Shown here: in pieces, positions 39,542 to 50,100 of the stretch
Layout: each line of letters begins with the position of its first letter
Numbering within the stretch: position 1 is the stretch's first letter
NCBI RefSeq assembly: GCF_965214215.1
Contig: NZ_CBDCBD010000003.1
Span: 1,116,001-1,180,000 of the forward strand
Length of the DNA stretch: 64,000 bases
Direction: 5' to 3'
Source of the DNA: Poriferisodalis sp965214215
GTDB lineage: Bacteria > Actinomycetota > Acidimicrobiia > Acidimicrobiales > Poriferisodalaceae
Notes under the pieces: generated by a model
The model's database searches: none
Told to the model about the DNA's origin: nothing
What the model saw: the letters and a program-made list of their open reading frames with translations, nothing else
Translations under genes and position numbers: made by a program

Positions 39542-41835
39542 CGCTGCAACCTGACGATCGGATGCTGCTGGCCGAGGCATTGGCACCGCCGGACGGCACC
39601 GAATTTGACGCTGCCATGGCAGTCACCTACAGCTTGGACCTGCGGGCATTGCTGGCCGTGCCGATGGCACTCAGCCACAGCGACCTCGCAGGCGCCGCCG
39701 CTGATGCTGTGGATGTTGCCGTTGCAGCAGTCCCCGAAACGGCTTCGTCAAACGGCGATGCCGTTTCGGCCGTCTCGCAGGGGCCGGCTGCGAATGCGCC
39801 GCGCGGGGCCAGGAGCGAGGCGGAGCGGACGCCCGTGGCGTTGCTGGCGGCGTTGAAGCGCTGTGCCGGCCGGCTTACCGTCATGGCCCAAGGCGGCCAC
39901 ATCTCCGCGCCGCCCACTGCTCGGCGCATCTTCAGCTTCCTCGAAGACAGTGTGATCGAGGTGAACGCCCCACGCGGCGGCGTCGTCCATGCAAAGGCGT
40001 GGGTACTGCGCTACCGCATGGCCGGCGACGGTCCCGCGAGCTCCGGCGGGTCGCATCTGCGGGTGCTGCTGAGCAGCCGGAATCTGACCTACGACCGCAA
40101 CTGGGACACCATCATCCGGCTCGATGCGTTCCTCGACGCCGCGCATCGGTCGCGTGCCTCGGATCCGAAGTCGATTTGGCTGGACGGACTTGCAGACCTG
40201 TTCGAGGGTCTGCTGCGGGTGCGGGCGCCCGGCGACGGAACCGGGCCGCCTGATCGCCTTGCGCGGCACCGCGAGCGTGTCGCCTCGCTTTGCACCGATC
40301 TGCGCGATGCCGAGTTCGCACGTCCGGACGGCTTCGATGGGGCTCGCTTGCACGTCCTGGGCCTCGATGCAGAACCCCCCAGCAACGGCGGTGCGCCGTT
40401 CGATCGGCCCTTTCCCGACGATTCGACGCGGTCGCTCGTGATATCGCCGTTCGTTCGAGCGGGATTCTTCTCGAACGTGCTGCCCCGCTGCAACGCCGAA
40501 TTGGTTGCCCGAGCGTCGGAACTGCAACATCTGGACGTTTGTGCTTTGCGTTCGCAGGGCCATGTCGGCGCGGTCGCGATGTTCGACGCGGGTGCCCAAG
40601 GCGAGTCCGACGAGGCGGCCAGCGAGTGGCGTGATGAGACAACCGCTCCAGCCGACGAGGCAGCCGGCGCCGTTGGACCGAGGCATCCAGCACCTTCATT
40701 GAGCGACCTGCACGCCAAGCTCTACGCATTCGACCGGCCGCGGGGACGGTCGTCGCTGTTCATCGGTTCCGCGAACGCAACGAATTCGGCGTTTCGACGC
40801 AATGTCGAGATGCTGCTGCAACTGGACGGACCCACTCGCAAAGTAGGCATCGATGCGCTGACGGGCGCGCCCGACGCGTCACTGCGCAGGTTTTTCGTGC
40901 CGTACGAACCCGCCGAGCCCGAACCGGGGCCACCGCCCGGTGTGGATGTGGACCGAGTCGTCCGTCATCTCGCTGCGACGCTCGGGCTCACCGGCTCGAT
41001 CAGCATGGCGGACGGCCGCGCGACGTTGCGCATCCGATCCGAAGGACCCGTGTCGCTCCGCGACGGGCTGCGGGGTGCCAGCAGTTCGGGCGAGGAGCAA
41101 GAGACGGGTGGCGACTCCGAGGATGCTGGCGATGTTGGCAATGTCGACGATGCAGCAGGCTGGTCGATCTCGATTCGGCCACTGAGTCCTGTCCCGTCTC
41201 GACCAGTGCCGATCGGCGCTCCGCTGGACCTTGCCTTCGAAATCGCGCTTGGCGATGTGAGCACATGGTGTCTGGTGGAGATCACCTCGCCCGATGGCGC
41301 GTCGGTGTCACGGCTGCTGCAGATCGAGATGGTCGATGTGCCAGTTGATTTCGAGAACGCTCGTGACACCGAGATCATGCGCAGACTGGTCGGCAACGGA
41401 GACCGGCTCATGGAGTATCTCGTCGAGTTGATGCGATCCAGTCGGCAACCGATCCAGTCCGAGAGGCCCGACCGTCCAGTCGAGCCCGTGCAGCCGCGAA
41501 GTCCCACAGGCCGCGACGGTGCTACCGATGCCACGCGTCGTCTGGCGCCGGCACCGGCGACGCCGATGCTCGAAGCCATGCTGCGCACAGGGCGCACCGA
41601 TCCCGGACGCCTGCTGTCGCTGCTGCCCTTGGTCGAATCGTTCACTGGCGCAGCGCCGGGACAACCCGTGAGCACGGGGCTGCCCGAACGCTTCACCGCG
41701 GTTTGGCGAACCGTGTTGCTTGCCCTCAGTGACGAGTTCGAGGACGCTGACGCAGACGGCCCGAAGCCACCTGGGTACATCGGCGCAGGCAGTGGGCCCC
41801 GCAATCACCGTCGTTCAGCGAGGAAGCGGGAATGA
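39538..41835 (+). CDS. phospholipase-D-superfamily protein with two HKD half-sites
   Basis: Protein of 765 residues. Two HKD-type halves: H151-x-K153 (HAKAWVLRY) followed by a LLSSRNLTYDRNWD block, and H392-x-K394-x4-D399 (HAKLYAFD) followed by S411 and N413 (GSANATNSAF). This is the paired active site of PLD-type nucleases and lipases; no signal peptide, so a cytoplasmic nuclease is more likely than a lipase. Acidic and Pro-rich linkers follow (about residues 515-545 and 640-680). ATGA overlaps tie it to the DUF6361-like gene before and the helicase after. Confidence 0.82.
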   Translation: MTLQPDDRMLLAEALAPPDGTEFDAAMAVTYSLDLRALLAVPMALSHSDLAGAAADAVDVAVAAVPETASSNGDAVSAVSQGPAANAPRGARSEAERTPVALLAALKRCAGRLTVMAQGGHISAPPTARRIFSFLEDSVIEVNAPRGGVVHAKAWVLRYRMAGDGPASSGGSHLRVLLSSRNLTYDRNWDTIIRLDAFLDAAHRSRASDPKSIWLDGLADLFEGLLRVRAPGDGTGPPDRLARHRERVASLCTDLRDAEFARPDGFDGARLHVLGLDAEPPSNGGAPFDRPFPDDSTRSLVISPFVRAGFFSNVLPRCNAELVARASELQHLDVCALRSQGHVGAVAMFDAGAQGESDEAASEWRDETTAPADEAAGAVGPRHPAPSLSDLHAKLYAFDRPRGRSSLFIGSANATNSAFRRNVEMLLQLDGPTRKVGIDALTGAPDASLRRFFVPYEPAEPEPGPPPGVDVDRVVRHLAATLGLTGSISMADGRATLRIRSEGPVSLRDGLRGASSSGEEQETGGDSEDAGDVGNVDDAAGWSISIRPLSPVPSRPVPIGAPLDLAFEIALGDVSTWCLVEITSPDGASVSRLLQIEMVDVPVDFENARDTEIMRRLVGNGDRLMEYLVELMRSSRQPIQSERPDRPVEPVQPRSPTGRDGATDATRRLAPAPATPMLEAMLRTGRTDPGRLLSLLPLVESFTGAAPGQPVSTGLPERFTAVWRTVLLALSDEFEDADADGPKPPGYIGAGSGPRNHRRSARKRE

Positions 41836-44800
41836 GCGGCGGCAGCATCGTGAATGTCGAGGCGGAACTGAGCAAGCTGCGCGAGTTTCAGCGACGCACT
41901 GCTGAGCACGCATTTCGCCGCATGTTCGAGGACAACGACTACACGTCGCGCTTCCTCGTTGCCGACGAGGTGGGTCTGGGCAAGACCTACGTCGCCAAGG
42001 GCGTTGTTGCTCAGGTGCTCGACAAGCTCGGCAGCATTTGCGACGAGCGGCATGACATCGTCTACATCTGCTCCAACGCAGCCATCGCCCGCCAGAACAT
42101 TCGCAAGCTGGTGCCCGCCGATGTCGCTACACCGAAACCGATCGACCGACTGTCGATGCTGCTGCACCCCAACTATCAACCCGAGACCGGCGGCGAAGCC
42201 GAGGTCAACCCGGTCAACCTCGTGGCTCTGACCCCGGCCACTTCATTCAAGATGGGCAACCGTTCGGGACGCCTCGAGGAACGGATCTTGGCCGCTGCGC
42301 TGCTCTCGGCAGAATGGAAGTCGGCACCCCTCGCAAGCGCCGCCGTGCGGCGGATCTTCTGGTACCCCAGCAGGCGCCCCGATTCCGAGCTCACCTGTCG
42401 CGCCAATACGTTGCTCGAAAAGCTGAATTGCCAGCGGGGGCGTGCGGTCCGCCGATCGTTTCGAGAGCAGCTGAAGCACACCAACGCACAGCGCAAGAGC
42501 CGCGGCAAGCCGTCGCTCAAGGTGGAGTTCAATCGCCTCGCCAAGCAAGTCCCCAGCCGGCGCACTGGCAAGTGGACCTCCGGGGCAAGAGAAAGTCGCC
42601 TCGACTTCATGCGCGAAGTGCGGCACATCATGGCGCGGACGGGCATCTCGCTGCTGAATCCCGATTTGGTGATCCTGGACGAGTTCCAGCGATTCAAGGA
42701 CTTGCTGAACCCCGACGAAGATCACCGGACGGAGGTGACTGAACACGCGCAGGCATTCTTCGGCCACCGTGACCCCGGCAAAGAAGCGAAGTACCAGCAG
42801 GTGCGCTGCCTGCTGCTGTCTGCTACGCCGTACAAGTCGTACTCCGCAGCCGGTGAGCCCGATGACCATTACGCAGACTTTGTGGAGACCTGCAGGTTCC
42901 TCTTCGAAAATGAGGACACGACTGGAGCGGTCAAGCAGCTGCTCGCTGACCTGCGCGGTTCGCTGCGTGATATCGGCGATGCAGCTCGGCTACACCATCG
43001 CGACGCTCAGCAGCCCGACGGTCGCCAAGCGCTGGAATCCGCTCTCGAACTGGCTCAGCAGCAGTGCGAGGCGTTGTCGGCGCGCTTGCGCAAGGTCATG
43101 TCGCGGACTGAGCGCTTGGCGGCGACGCCTGATCGTTCAGGGATGCTCGCCGAGTGCAAGGCTGCGACCGATTTGGCGCCTGATGACGTGCGGGCCTACG
43201 TGCAGATCGGTGCGGTTGCCGATGAATTGCGGCTGAATGCCAAGCCGACGGCCGCGGGGCAAGGGGCGCAGCGGATCACCGATCCGATGGAGTTCTGGAA
43301 GTCGAGTCCCTATGCGCTCAACTTCATGGGCCACGACGACTATGTCATCAAACGAGCGTTCCGAGATCAAGCCACGAACGGCGATTTGGCCCGGTTCGAT
43401 CCGCACGGCGTGGGCATGCTCGACTGGGAAGGTGTCGACGGCTACGGCGCGGTCGACCCTCGCAATCCGCGGCTGCGCTGGCTCCTTGACGATCTCGATG
43501 GCCGCAATGCGTTCGATGTGCTGTGGATACCGCCGTCGCTCCCGTATTACCGGGCCGAAACTGCCTACGACACGGTCGTCGGCTCGACTGGTGTCGTCGG
43601 CGGCACTGCCGATGAAGCCGCCGAGAACGGGTCGGGGCTGACGAAACGGCTCATCTTCTCGGGATGGCGGGTCGTGCCCCGTGCGGTGTCGAGCCTGGTG
43701 AGCTATGAAGCCGAGCGTCGCTCCATCGGCGCGGTACGCGGCGGTGCAGCAGGCGATACCGACGCCAGCGCGGTCGCCGACGATGGGGCGGTGAAGTACA
43801 CCTCCCCACGTCACCGCCATGGCGGCGGCAATTTGGCGCTGAGCCCACGAAGCACGTCGGCGGGCACGAGCGATTCGGCCGACGCGGCCACGGAGCGCGA
43901 CACCCACGCCGGGATGATGAGCTCGCTGCAGTTCATGCTTCCATCTCCCGTGCTCGCTGAACTGGGCGATCCCCGCAACGCAAGCAGAGACCATGCCCCC
44001 GGTCCGCTGCGACCGCTAGCGGACTTGCGTGCACAGGTCGCGCAGCGGATCGCGAAGGAGTTGCGGACGCTGCTCGATGCCGAAGAGCGCGCTGCGCTGG
44101 ACGAGTCACTGGCGAGAGCGATTGATCCGTCTCGCGTCGGCAAGGACTCAACGGCACCGCGCCGTGGCGACCAGCAGTGGTACTGGCTGACGCCGCTGCT
44201 GCTGGATGCGGCCAGATCGCCTGACCGCTTCGGTCCTTGGTTCTGGTGTTCCGCTGCTGACCTCGGCGACACGACAGCCGCCGAGTCCGAGCGCGGCTCG
44301 CGACGCGGCGGCGCCGGCCTCAGCCAGCGAGACATCGTGGATGAGCACGTCGATCGAGCGTGGAGTCTGCTTATTGCCGAAATTCGTCGCCGCGACGATG
44401 CTGGCCTTGGACGCTACGGCCCAGATGAGCGCGGTTCCTCGCTGACGGGCCGTCTGCGGGACGAATTGCGCGCAGCCGGCGTCGACGAGTCGGAACTGGC
44501 GGAGTGGTTCGATGCAGCACCCCGCGCGACTGGCAGCACTGTCCAGCTTGGCAGGATTCCTGGCGATCTGATCGATGTCCTGACCGACGTCGCTGTCGGC
44601 GGCCCGGCGGTGTGCGCGCTGCGCTCGCTCGCCGCGGTGCTGGGCACCCCTTCGCAGACTTCGGATTCGGCCAGTGTCTCGTTGACCGACCCGGCCTTTC
44701 TGGCAGCGGCGGCGCACGTCGGCAATGCGTTCCGGCACTTGTTCAACAGGCCAGAGGCAGCGGCGTTGGTCACTCGTTCGGCGCAGCCCGGTGCGCCGGT

Positions 44801-45893
44801 GTTCGGCTCGCCTGAATTGCCCTACTGGCGCAAGGCGATTACGCACTGTGTCGGCGGCAATCTCGGCGCTCTGCTGGACGAGCACGTCCATATGCTGCGC
44901 GACTGGCTCACACTCCCTGCACCCAAGCCGGTGCCAGCAAGGGGCCGTGATTCCGACACCGACGGGCGTTGCGACATCCGAGCTGTCCGCGAGGTCTCCC
45001 AGAAGCTCGGTGAGGCACTTCGGGTGCGAACATCGACGATCAAGATCGACACGCCCGTCCGACGATCCGACGGCCGGGTCGTGGTCAGCGATGACGACGA
45101 GAGTCCTCGTGGGCGCGCCAAGAAGGCCACCCACTCCATGCGGCACCGATTCGCGGTCGCCTACGGCGCGCAACAGAGTGATGACGGCGAGCAGCGAGAC
45201 GAACATGTCTCGACGGCGTTCAACTCCCCGTTCTGGCCGTTCGTGCTCACCTCGACCTCGGTCGGCCAAGAGGGGCTCGACTTCCACCTGTGGTGTCACG
45301 CGGTCGTCCACTGGAACCTGCCCTCCAACCCCGTCGATCTCGAGCAGCGCGAAGGCCGAGTGCATCGCTACAAGAATCACGCGGTGCGACGGAATCTGGC
45401 CGCAGCGCTGGGCGCCCAGGCATTGCGCAATTCTGGGGCCGGCGAAGATCTCTGGGAGACGCTGTTCGAGCTCGGTCGCAGCGGAGATGACGAGATGGTG
45501 CCCTGCTGGGTGTATCCGGGCACCGAGGCTGCAGCGTCAGGACCCAGCGTTGCTCGGACGGTTCAAGCAGAACCCGTCGGGGTCACCGCGGACGGCGGCA
45601 CCCCGGCCGCGGCGAGCATCGCGGATGGACAAGCCAATGGTGCGCCGGTCGCACGCATCGAGCGCTGGGTGCCGATGCTGCCGCTCAGCCGCGAGGAGAC
45701 CCAACTCGCTCGGCTCCGCCAGACCCTCGGTGCGTACCGACTCGCCATCGGCCAACCCCGCCAGTCGGAGTTGCTGGACTATCTGAGCCGCAGCGGTGTC
45801 TTGGACGACGAATCCGACACATGGCTTGCCAGCGAACTCGCCAAGATTCGCATCAATCTGACCCCACCTGAATCAGCGAGAAGCGCGAGTTAG
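41832..45893 (+). CDS. large SF2 (SNF2-like) helicase/translocase of the DUF6361-PLD module
   Basis: Protein of 1353 residues. Walker A at ADEVGLGKT (K51, T52), motif Ia-like YICSNAAIARQN, Walker B D283-E284-F285-Q286 (VILDEFQ), motif III LLLSATPYKSY. The C-terminal RecA domain holds TSVGQEGLDFHLWCHAVVHWN and Q1172-R-E-G-R-V-H-R1179 (motif VI). Between the two RecA lobes lie about 800 residues with charged and Ala-rich stretches but no recognised domain. The DEFQ box and QREGRVHR arginine finger are like SNF2-type translocases found in defence systems. Final gene of the three-gene operon. Confidence 0.85.
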   Translation: MSGGSIVNVEAELSKLREFQRRTAEHAFRRMFEDNDYTSRFLVADEVGLGKTYVAKGVVAQVLDKLGSICDERHDIVYICSNAAIARQNIRKLVPADVATPKPIDRLSMLLHPNYQPETGGEAEVNPVNLVALTPATSFKMGNRSGRLEERILAAALLSAEWKSAPLASAAVRRIFWYPSRRPDSELTCRANTLLEKLNCQRGRAVRRSFREQLKHTNAQRKSRGKPSLKVEFNRLAKQVPSRRTGKWTSGARESRLDFMREVRHIMARTGISLLNPDLVILDEFQRFKDLLNPDEDHRTEVTEHAQAFFGHRDPGKEAKYQQVRCLLLSATPYKSYSAAGEPDDHYADFVETCRFLFENEDTTGAVKQLLADLRGSLRDIGDAARLHHRDAQQPDGRQALESALELAQQQCEALSARLRKVMSRTERLAATPDRSGMLAECKAATDLAPDDVRAYVQIGAVADELRLNAKPTAAGQGAQRITDPMEFWKSSPYALNFMGHDDYVIKRAFRDQATNGDLARFDPHGVGMLDWEGVDGYGAVDPRNPRLRWLLDDLDGRNAFDVLWIPPSLPYYRAETAYDTVVGSTGVVGGTADEAAENGSGLTKRLIFSGWRVVPRAVSSLVSYEAERRSIGAVRGGAAGDTDASAVADDGAVKYTSPRHRHGGGNLALSPRSTSAGTSDSADAATERDTHAGMMSSLQFMLPSPVLAELGDPRNASRDHAPGPLRPLADLRAQVAQRIAKELRTLLDAEERAALDESLARAIDPSRVGKDSTAPRRGDQQWYWLTPLLLDAARSPDRFGPWFWCSAADLGDTTAAESERGSRRGGAGLSQRDIVDEHVDRAWSLLIAEIRRRDDAGLGRYGPDERGSSLTGRLRDELRAAGVDESELAEWFDAAPRATGSTVQLGRIPGDLIDVLTDVAVGGPAVCALRSLAAVLGTPSQTSDSASVSLTDPAFLAAAAHVGNAFRHLFNRPEAAALVTRSAQPGAPVFGSPELPYWRKAITHCVGGNLGALLDEHVHMLRDWLTLPAPKPVPARGRDSDTDGRCDIRAVREVSQKLGEALRVRTSTIKIDTPVRRSDGRVVVSDDDESPRGRAKKATHSMRHRFAVAYGAQQSDDGEQRDEHVSTAFNSPFWPFVLTSTSVGQEGLDFHLWCHAVVHWNLPSNPVDLEQREGRVHRYKNHAVRRNLAAALGAQALRNSGAGEDLWETLFELGRSGDDEMVPCWVYPGTEAAASGPSVARTVQAEPVGVTADGGTPAAASIADGQANGAPVARIERWVPMLPLSREETQLARLRQTLGAYRLAIGQPRQSELLDYLSRSGVLDDESDTWLASELAKIRINLTPPESARSAS

Positions 45894-45929
45894 AGGCCTG
45901 CAGCGTCGCCGTCGGTACTGGCTCGCCGA

Positions 45930-46589
45930 CTAGGTCTCGGCGCGCAGGGCGGCTGCGTAGTTGGCTGAGGCGAATTCCCAGTTGAGCAAGTGCTCGACGT
46001 AGGCGTCGATGTAGGCGGCGCGGGCGTTCTGGTAGTCGAGGTAGTAGGCGTGCTCCCACACGTCGATCACCAGCAGTGGCACCTGCTGTGCTGGTGTCGG
46101 GGCTGCGCTGGTGCCGGCGATCGGGGTGCTGGCGTCATCGGTCTGAACGATGCGAAGCGCGCCGGGCCCGGTGCCGGCCGCGGCCGTGTCGAATACCAGC
46201 CAGCCCCAACCCGAGGCGAAATTGCCCATCGCCCCTGCTGCGAATTCGCTGCAGAACGCGTCCAGGCTGCCGAAGCTCGCCACGAGCGCAGTCGCGAGGT
46301 CGCCGTCTGGTTCGCCACCGCCATCCGGCGACATCGAGCGCCAATAGAAGTCGTGATTCCACGCCTGCGCTGCGGCGTTGAAGAGCTTTCTGTTGTGGCC
46401 GCCGGGTGCCAACGAGCGTACGAGCGCTTCCAGCGACACATCGGCGTGCGGGGTGCCGGCCGTCAGATCGTTCACTGCGGTGACATAGGCGGCGTGGTGC
46501 TTGCCGTAGTGAAAGCTGATCGTGCGCTCGCTGATGTGCGGCGCCAATGCATCAGCTGCGTAGGGAAGGTCTGGAAGGTGAATCGTCAT
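45930..46589 (-). CDS. sodB: superoxide dismutase, Fe type
   Basis: Fe/Mn superoxide dismutase, 219 residues. Metal ligands: H27 (FHYGKHH), the His of AWNHDFYW, and the Asp and His of DVWEHAYYLDY. The FNAAAQAWNHDFYW version of the second block, with Gln, is the pattern of iron SodB rather than MnSOD. The segment after GWLVFD carries a slightly longer Ala/Thr-rich loop. It lies convergent to the helicase gene with a 36-base gap and divergent to the CxxC protein gene. Confidence 0.95.
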   Translation of the reverse strand: MTIHLPDLPYAADALAPHISERTISFHYGKHHAAYVTAVNDLTAGTPHADVSLEALVRSLAPGGHNRKLFNAAAQAWNHDFYWRSMSPDGGGEPDGDLATALVASFGSLDAFCSEFAAGAMGNFASGWGWLVFDTAAAGTGPGALRIVQTDDASTPIAGTSAAPTPAQQVPLLVIDVWEHAYYLDYQNARAAYIDAYVEHLLNWEFASANYAAALRAET

Positions 46590-46683
46590 GCGAGCATCAC
46601 GTGATCTCCGGCCCGGGCGAGTATGCCACCGCCCATAGCGAATTCCCCGTCAGGGTGACCAAGGCATCGTCCGGAACGTCGGT

Positions 46684-47040
46684 ATGGTGCGCGGCGTGCA
46701 GCTGGTGGGTATCTACGACGCAGACGGCACGCTCGCCGGTGAGCTGCGGTACGCCCTCGGCAAGCTCACGGGTCGCAGCAGCTGTGCCCTGTGCAACATC
46801 ACCCACGGCTGGAACCCGATGGGCTCGCGCCGGTGGAGACAGGCATGCGCGGCGTCATCGGTCGAGCTCGAGCTCGTGCATCGCGACGACGCAACCCCCG
46901 AGCAACTGGGTGCTGCCACGGCGCTGCCGAGCATCGTCGGCTCCCATGGCCACGGTTGGGAAGAAGCCCTCACCGCTGCCGAGATAGCGACGTTCAAGGG
47001 CGACCCGGAGGGCTTGCTGGCGCGCCTTGCCGCATGGTGA
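46684..47040 (+). CDS. small conserved CxxC protein, function unknown
   Basis: 118 residues: YDADGTLAGELRYALGKLTGRSSCALCNITHG, then VELELVHRDDATPEQLG. The pattern YDADxG...CxLCxxTHG...LHRD resembles a family of small, uncharacterised proteins with a thioredoxin-like CxxC. The motif could bind metal or be redox active. GTG at 46696 (MQLVGIYDADG) is an alternative start. It is divergent from the superoxide dismutase gene, so a shared redox role is possible but unproven. Confidence 0.7.
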   Translation: MVRGVQLVGIYDADGTLAGELRYALGKLTGRSSCALCNITHGWNPMGSRRWRQACAASSVELELVHRDDATPEQLGAATALPSIVGSHGHGWEEALTAAEIATFKGDPEGLLARLAAW

Positions 47041-47099
47041 GCCGCCGCCCCGGTTGAATCAGTTCGCGTTGTCTCAGTCGGGTCCGGCGCGAGTACCGT

Positions 47100-47122
47100 C
47101 GGCTGCCGCATGCTGGCAGCCG
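47100..47122 (+). terminator. hairpin between the CxxC gene and the M16 gene
   Basis: CGGCTGCC-GCATGCT-GGCAGCCG, a perfect 8-bp stem with 7-base loop, 60 bases after the CxxC gene and 78 before the M16 start. No T-tract; either a terminator or part of the M16 leader. A TACCGT (-10-like) box ends just before it. Confidence 0.45.
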
Positions 47123-47199
47123 AGTCGCAGCACTCCGGCCCAACGTTTCGGGCCGCACCCCGAAGGGTTCACCCACACGTCCGAAAGGCGATTCCGTCG

Positions 47200-50100
47200 A
47201 TGAATTCAACCTCTTGGCGCAGGATCATTGCACTGTTCTTCGCGGCTGCGCTCTTGGCGGCAGCCTGCGCACCCGACTCACCCGACGCAGTCCCCGAGGC
47301 CGACGAGCCCGACGAGGAAATGGCTGAGGTTCACGAAGAGGAACCCGAGTCTTCCGCCGAACCGGAAAAGCTCTCCGCGGTCGAAGACGAACCCGATGAG
47401 CCCCAGGCCCCAGCCGAAGAACAAGAGACTGTCGCCGAGCCGGCGCCAGAGCCGATCGGCGAGCCCGCCGACCTTGGCGCCTTCAACGACTACCAGCCCG
47501 GCGACCCCGATGCGACGCCGCTGCCGGTCGACTCAGATGTGCTGATCGGCGAACTCCCCAGCGGCCTCACCTACTACCTGCGCTCGAACGACTCGCCGGG
47601 CGACTCGGTCATCATGCATCTGGTCGTCAATGCGGGCGCCGTGCTCGACCCCGACGGATCCGAAGGCGCAGCCCATTTCCTCGAACACATGATGTTCAAC
47701 GGAACCGAGCAATTCTCCAAGAACGAACTCCTCCAAGTGCTCCGTGACTTCGGCACCGATTTCGGTCCTGACGTGAACGCGTACACCAGCCCCGACGAGA
47801 CCGTCTACATCTTGGACTTCAAGCTCGACCACCCGGGCGCACTCGGCCTCGGACTCACCGTGCTGTCCCAATGGGCCTCAGCGGCCACGCTCCTGCCCGC
47901 CGATGTCGACGCAGAACGCGGCATCGTGCTCGACGAGTACCGCCTGCGCGATGAATCGGCGTCAGGACGGATCGGGAATTTCATCGACGCGATCTATTAC
48001 TCGGGCACCGTCTATGAGGGCATGCTCATCGGCGGCAGCGAAGAATCCAACTCGTCGATGACAGCTGAGACCCTGCGCGAGTTCTACGACACCTGGTATC
48101 GCCCCGACAACATGGCCGTGGTGGTGGTGGGAGACATGCCCGTCGCGGACATGGAGACGCTGCTGCTGCACCACTTCGAAGACGTGACGGCACGCACGCC
48201 AGCGGCTCCGCCGCAGCCCGACCGATCCGCATTCATTGCGGACTTCGTGGATGAGCCGGTGACCGATGCGGTCACCCATCCCGATCACGGCCCGATCTAT
48301 ATCTCGCTGGACTGGCAGCTGCCGGCGTGGCCTGCGGGGACTGTCGGGGGCGAGCGGCTGCGACTCATGGAGGACCTGATCGCACGGATGCTCGACATCC
48401 GACTGGATGCCTCCTTCCAGGCCGGTCAGCTGTCCCAGGCCACCGAGCCCCACTTCGGCGCGTTCGCGGCGGGCCGCGGGCTGCGCCTGTACGGCACCAA
48501 CTATCAGGGTCCCGATCTCAACCAGGCAACCACCGACTACATCTCTGTGGTCCACGGTGCGGCGCACTATGGCTTCACCCAAGCTGAGTTCGACCAAGCC
48601 GCGAGCGCATTGCGCACCGCGCTCGAATTCCAGCTCGAGAGCGATGAGACCCGACAAGACGGGGATTACTCGTTCGCCTATGCAGCGCATTTCCTGAGCG
48701 GCGCAGACATCTCTTCGACAGAGGATCGGGTGGATCGGGTCACTGCGCTGCTCGACAGCTACACAGCCGACGAAATGACCGCTCACCTGCGCTGGCTGCT
48801 CGACAAGGCACCGCCGCTGGTGGTGTCGATCGGGCCCGACCCGTCCGATGTGCCGACCGCTGCGGAACTCCGAGCCGCCGTGGACGCCGCTGCACCGCTC
48901 GCACCGCCGGAGGCGCAGGAGTCGATCGATGCGCTGATGTCGCCGCCGGACCCGGCCGCGCCGGCCGCCGAGCGTTCTGTCGACCTGTTCGACGATGCGT
49001 ACGAATGGGAGTTCCCCAACGGCGCCACGGTGGTCTTCGCGCCGTCCGACATTGCCGCCGGCGAGGTGAACGTCGTGGCGGAAAGCCTCGGCGGCTGGTC
49101 GGCACTGTCGGCTGGCGACTCGGCGCTGGTGCGTCATGCAGTAGGAGCTGTCGCATCCAGCGGCGTCGGAAATGCCACGGCGACACAGCTGGACGAATAC
49201 TTGGCCACCACGACGGCGCGGGTCACCCCGTTCATTGCACAGCACTCCGAGGGCTTCTCGGGCGCGGCCGGATCCGACGACCTCGAAGCCCTCTTTGCGC
49301 TGATGCATCTGTATGTCACGGCGCCCCGCATCACCGAGGTGGCGGTCAACGAGCAGATCCAGGCGATGCAAACCCGTCTGGCAAACGCCGAGACGTTCCC
49401 GCAATGGATCTCCGAGCTGGAGCTGATCGACGCGCTGTACCAGGACAGTCCGTGGTACGAGTTCGTTGCCACCTCCGAGCAGATCGATGCCACGACCGCG
49501 GAATCGCTGCTCGGCCTCTACCAAGCGCGACTGAGCGATGTTGACGACTTGGTGGTGGTCGTCGTCGGTGACATCGACCGGGCGGCCGTGGCCGATTTGG
49601 CGACGCGTTACATCGGCACGTTGCCGACCGGCGAGGACGACACATTCGTGGATCACAACCCAGGCTTCCCGGCGGGGATTCGGCGGATCACGATCCCGGT
49701 CGAAGCCGATTCGGGCTCAACGGGCCTCGAAATCGTGTTCGGGGCGGAGACTGCGCTGTCCACGAGGGCGCGCGTGCTCGCAGATGTGGCGTCAGCGGTG
49801 ATCGATGATCTGCTTGTCGGACAGGTACGAGAGGAGCTCGGCGACACCTACTCGGTGTACTCGTCGGTCGCTCCTGAGGATGCGACGGACAGGTGGACCG
49901 CACGGATCAGCGCGACCGGGCCGTCCGATGGCCTGACGACAAGCCACGCGGCGATCCTGAAGATCCTCACTGAACTCATAGAGAACGGCCCGACCGAGAC
50001 GGACCTGCAGCAGGCGATCGCGGTGACTCGGGACAACTACGTGCTGGAGTCCAATTCTTCGATCATCAACCCGCTGCTGCGACGCCGTCATGGCGACGAC

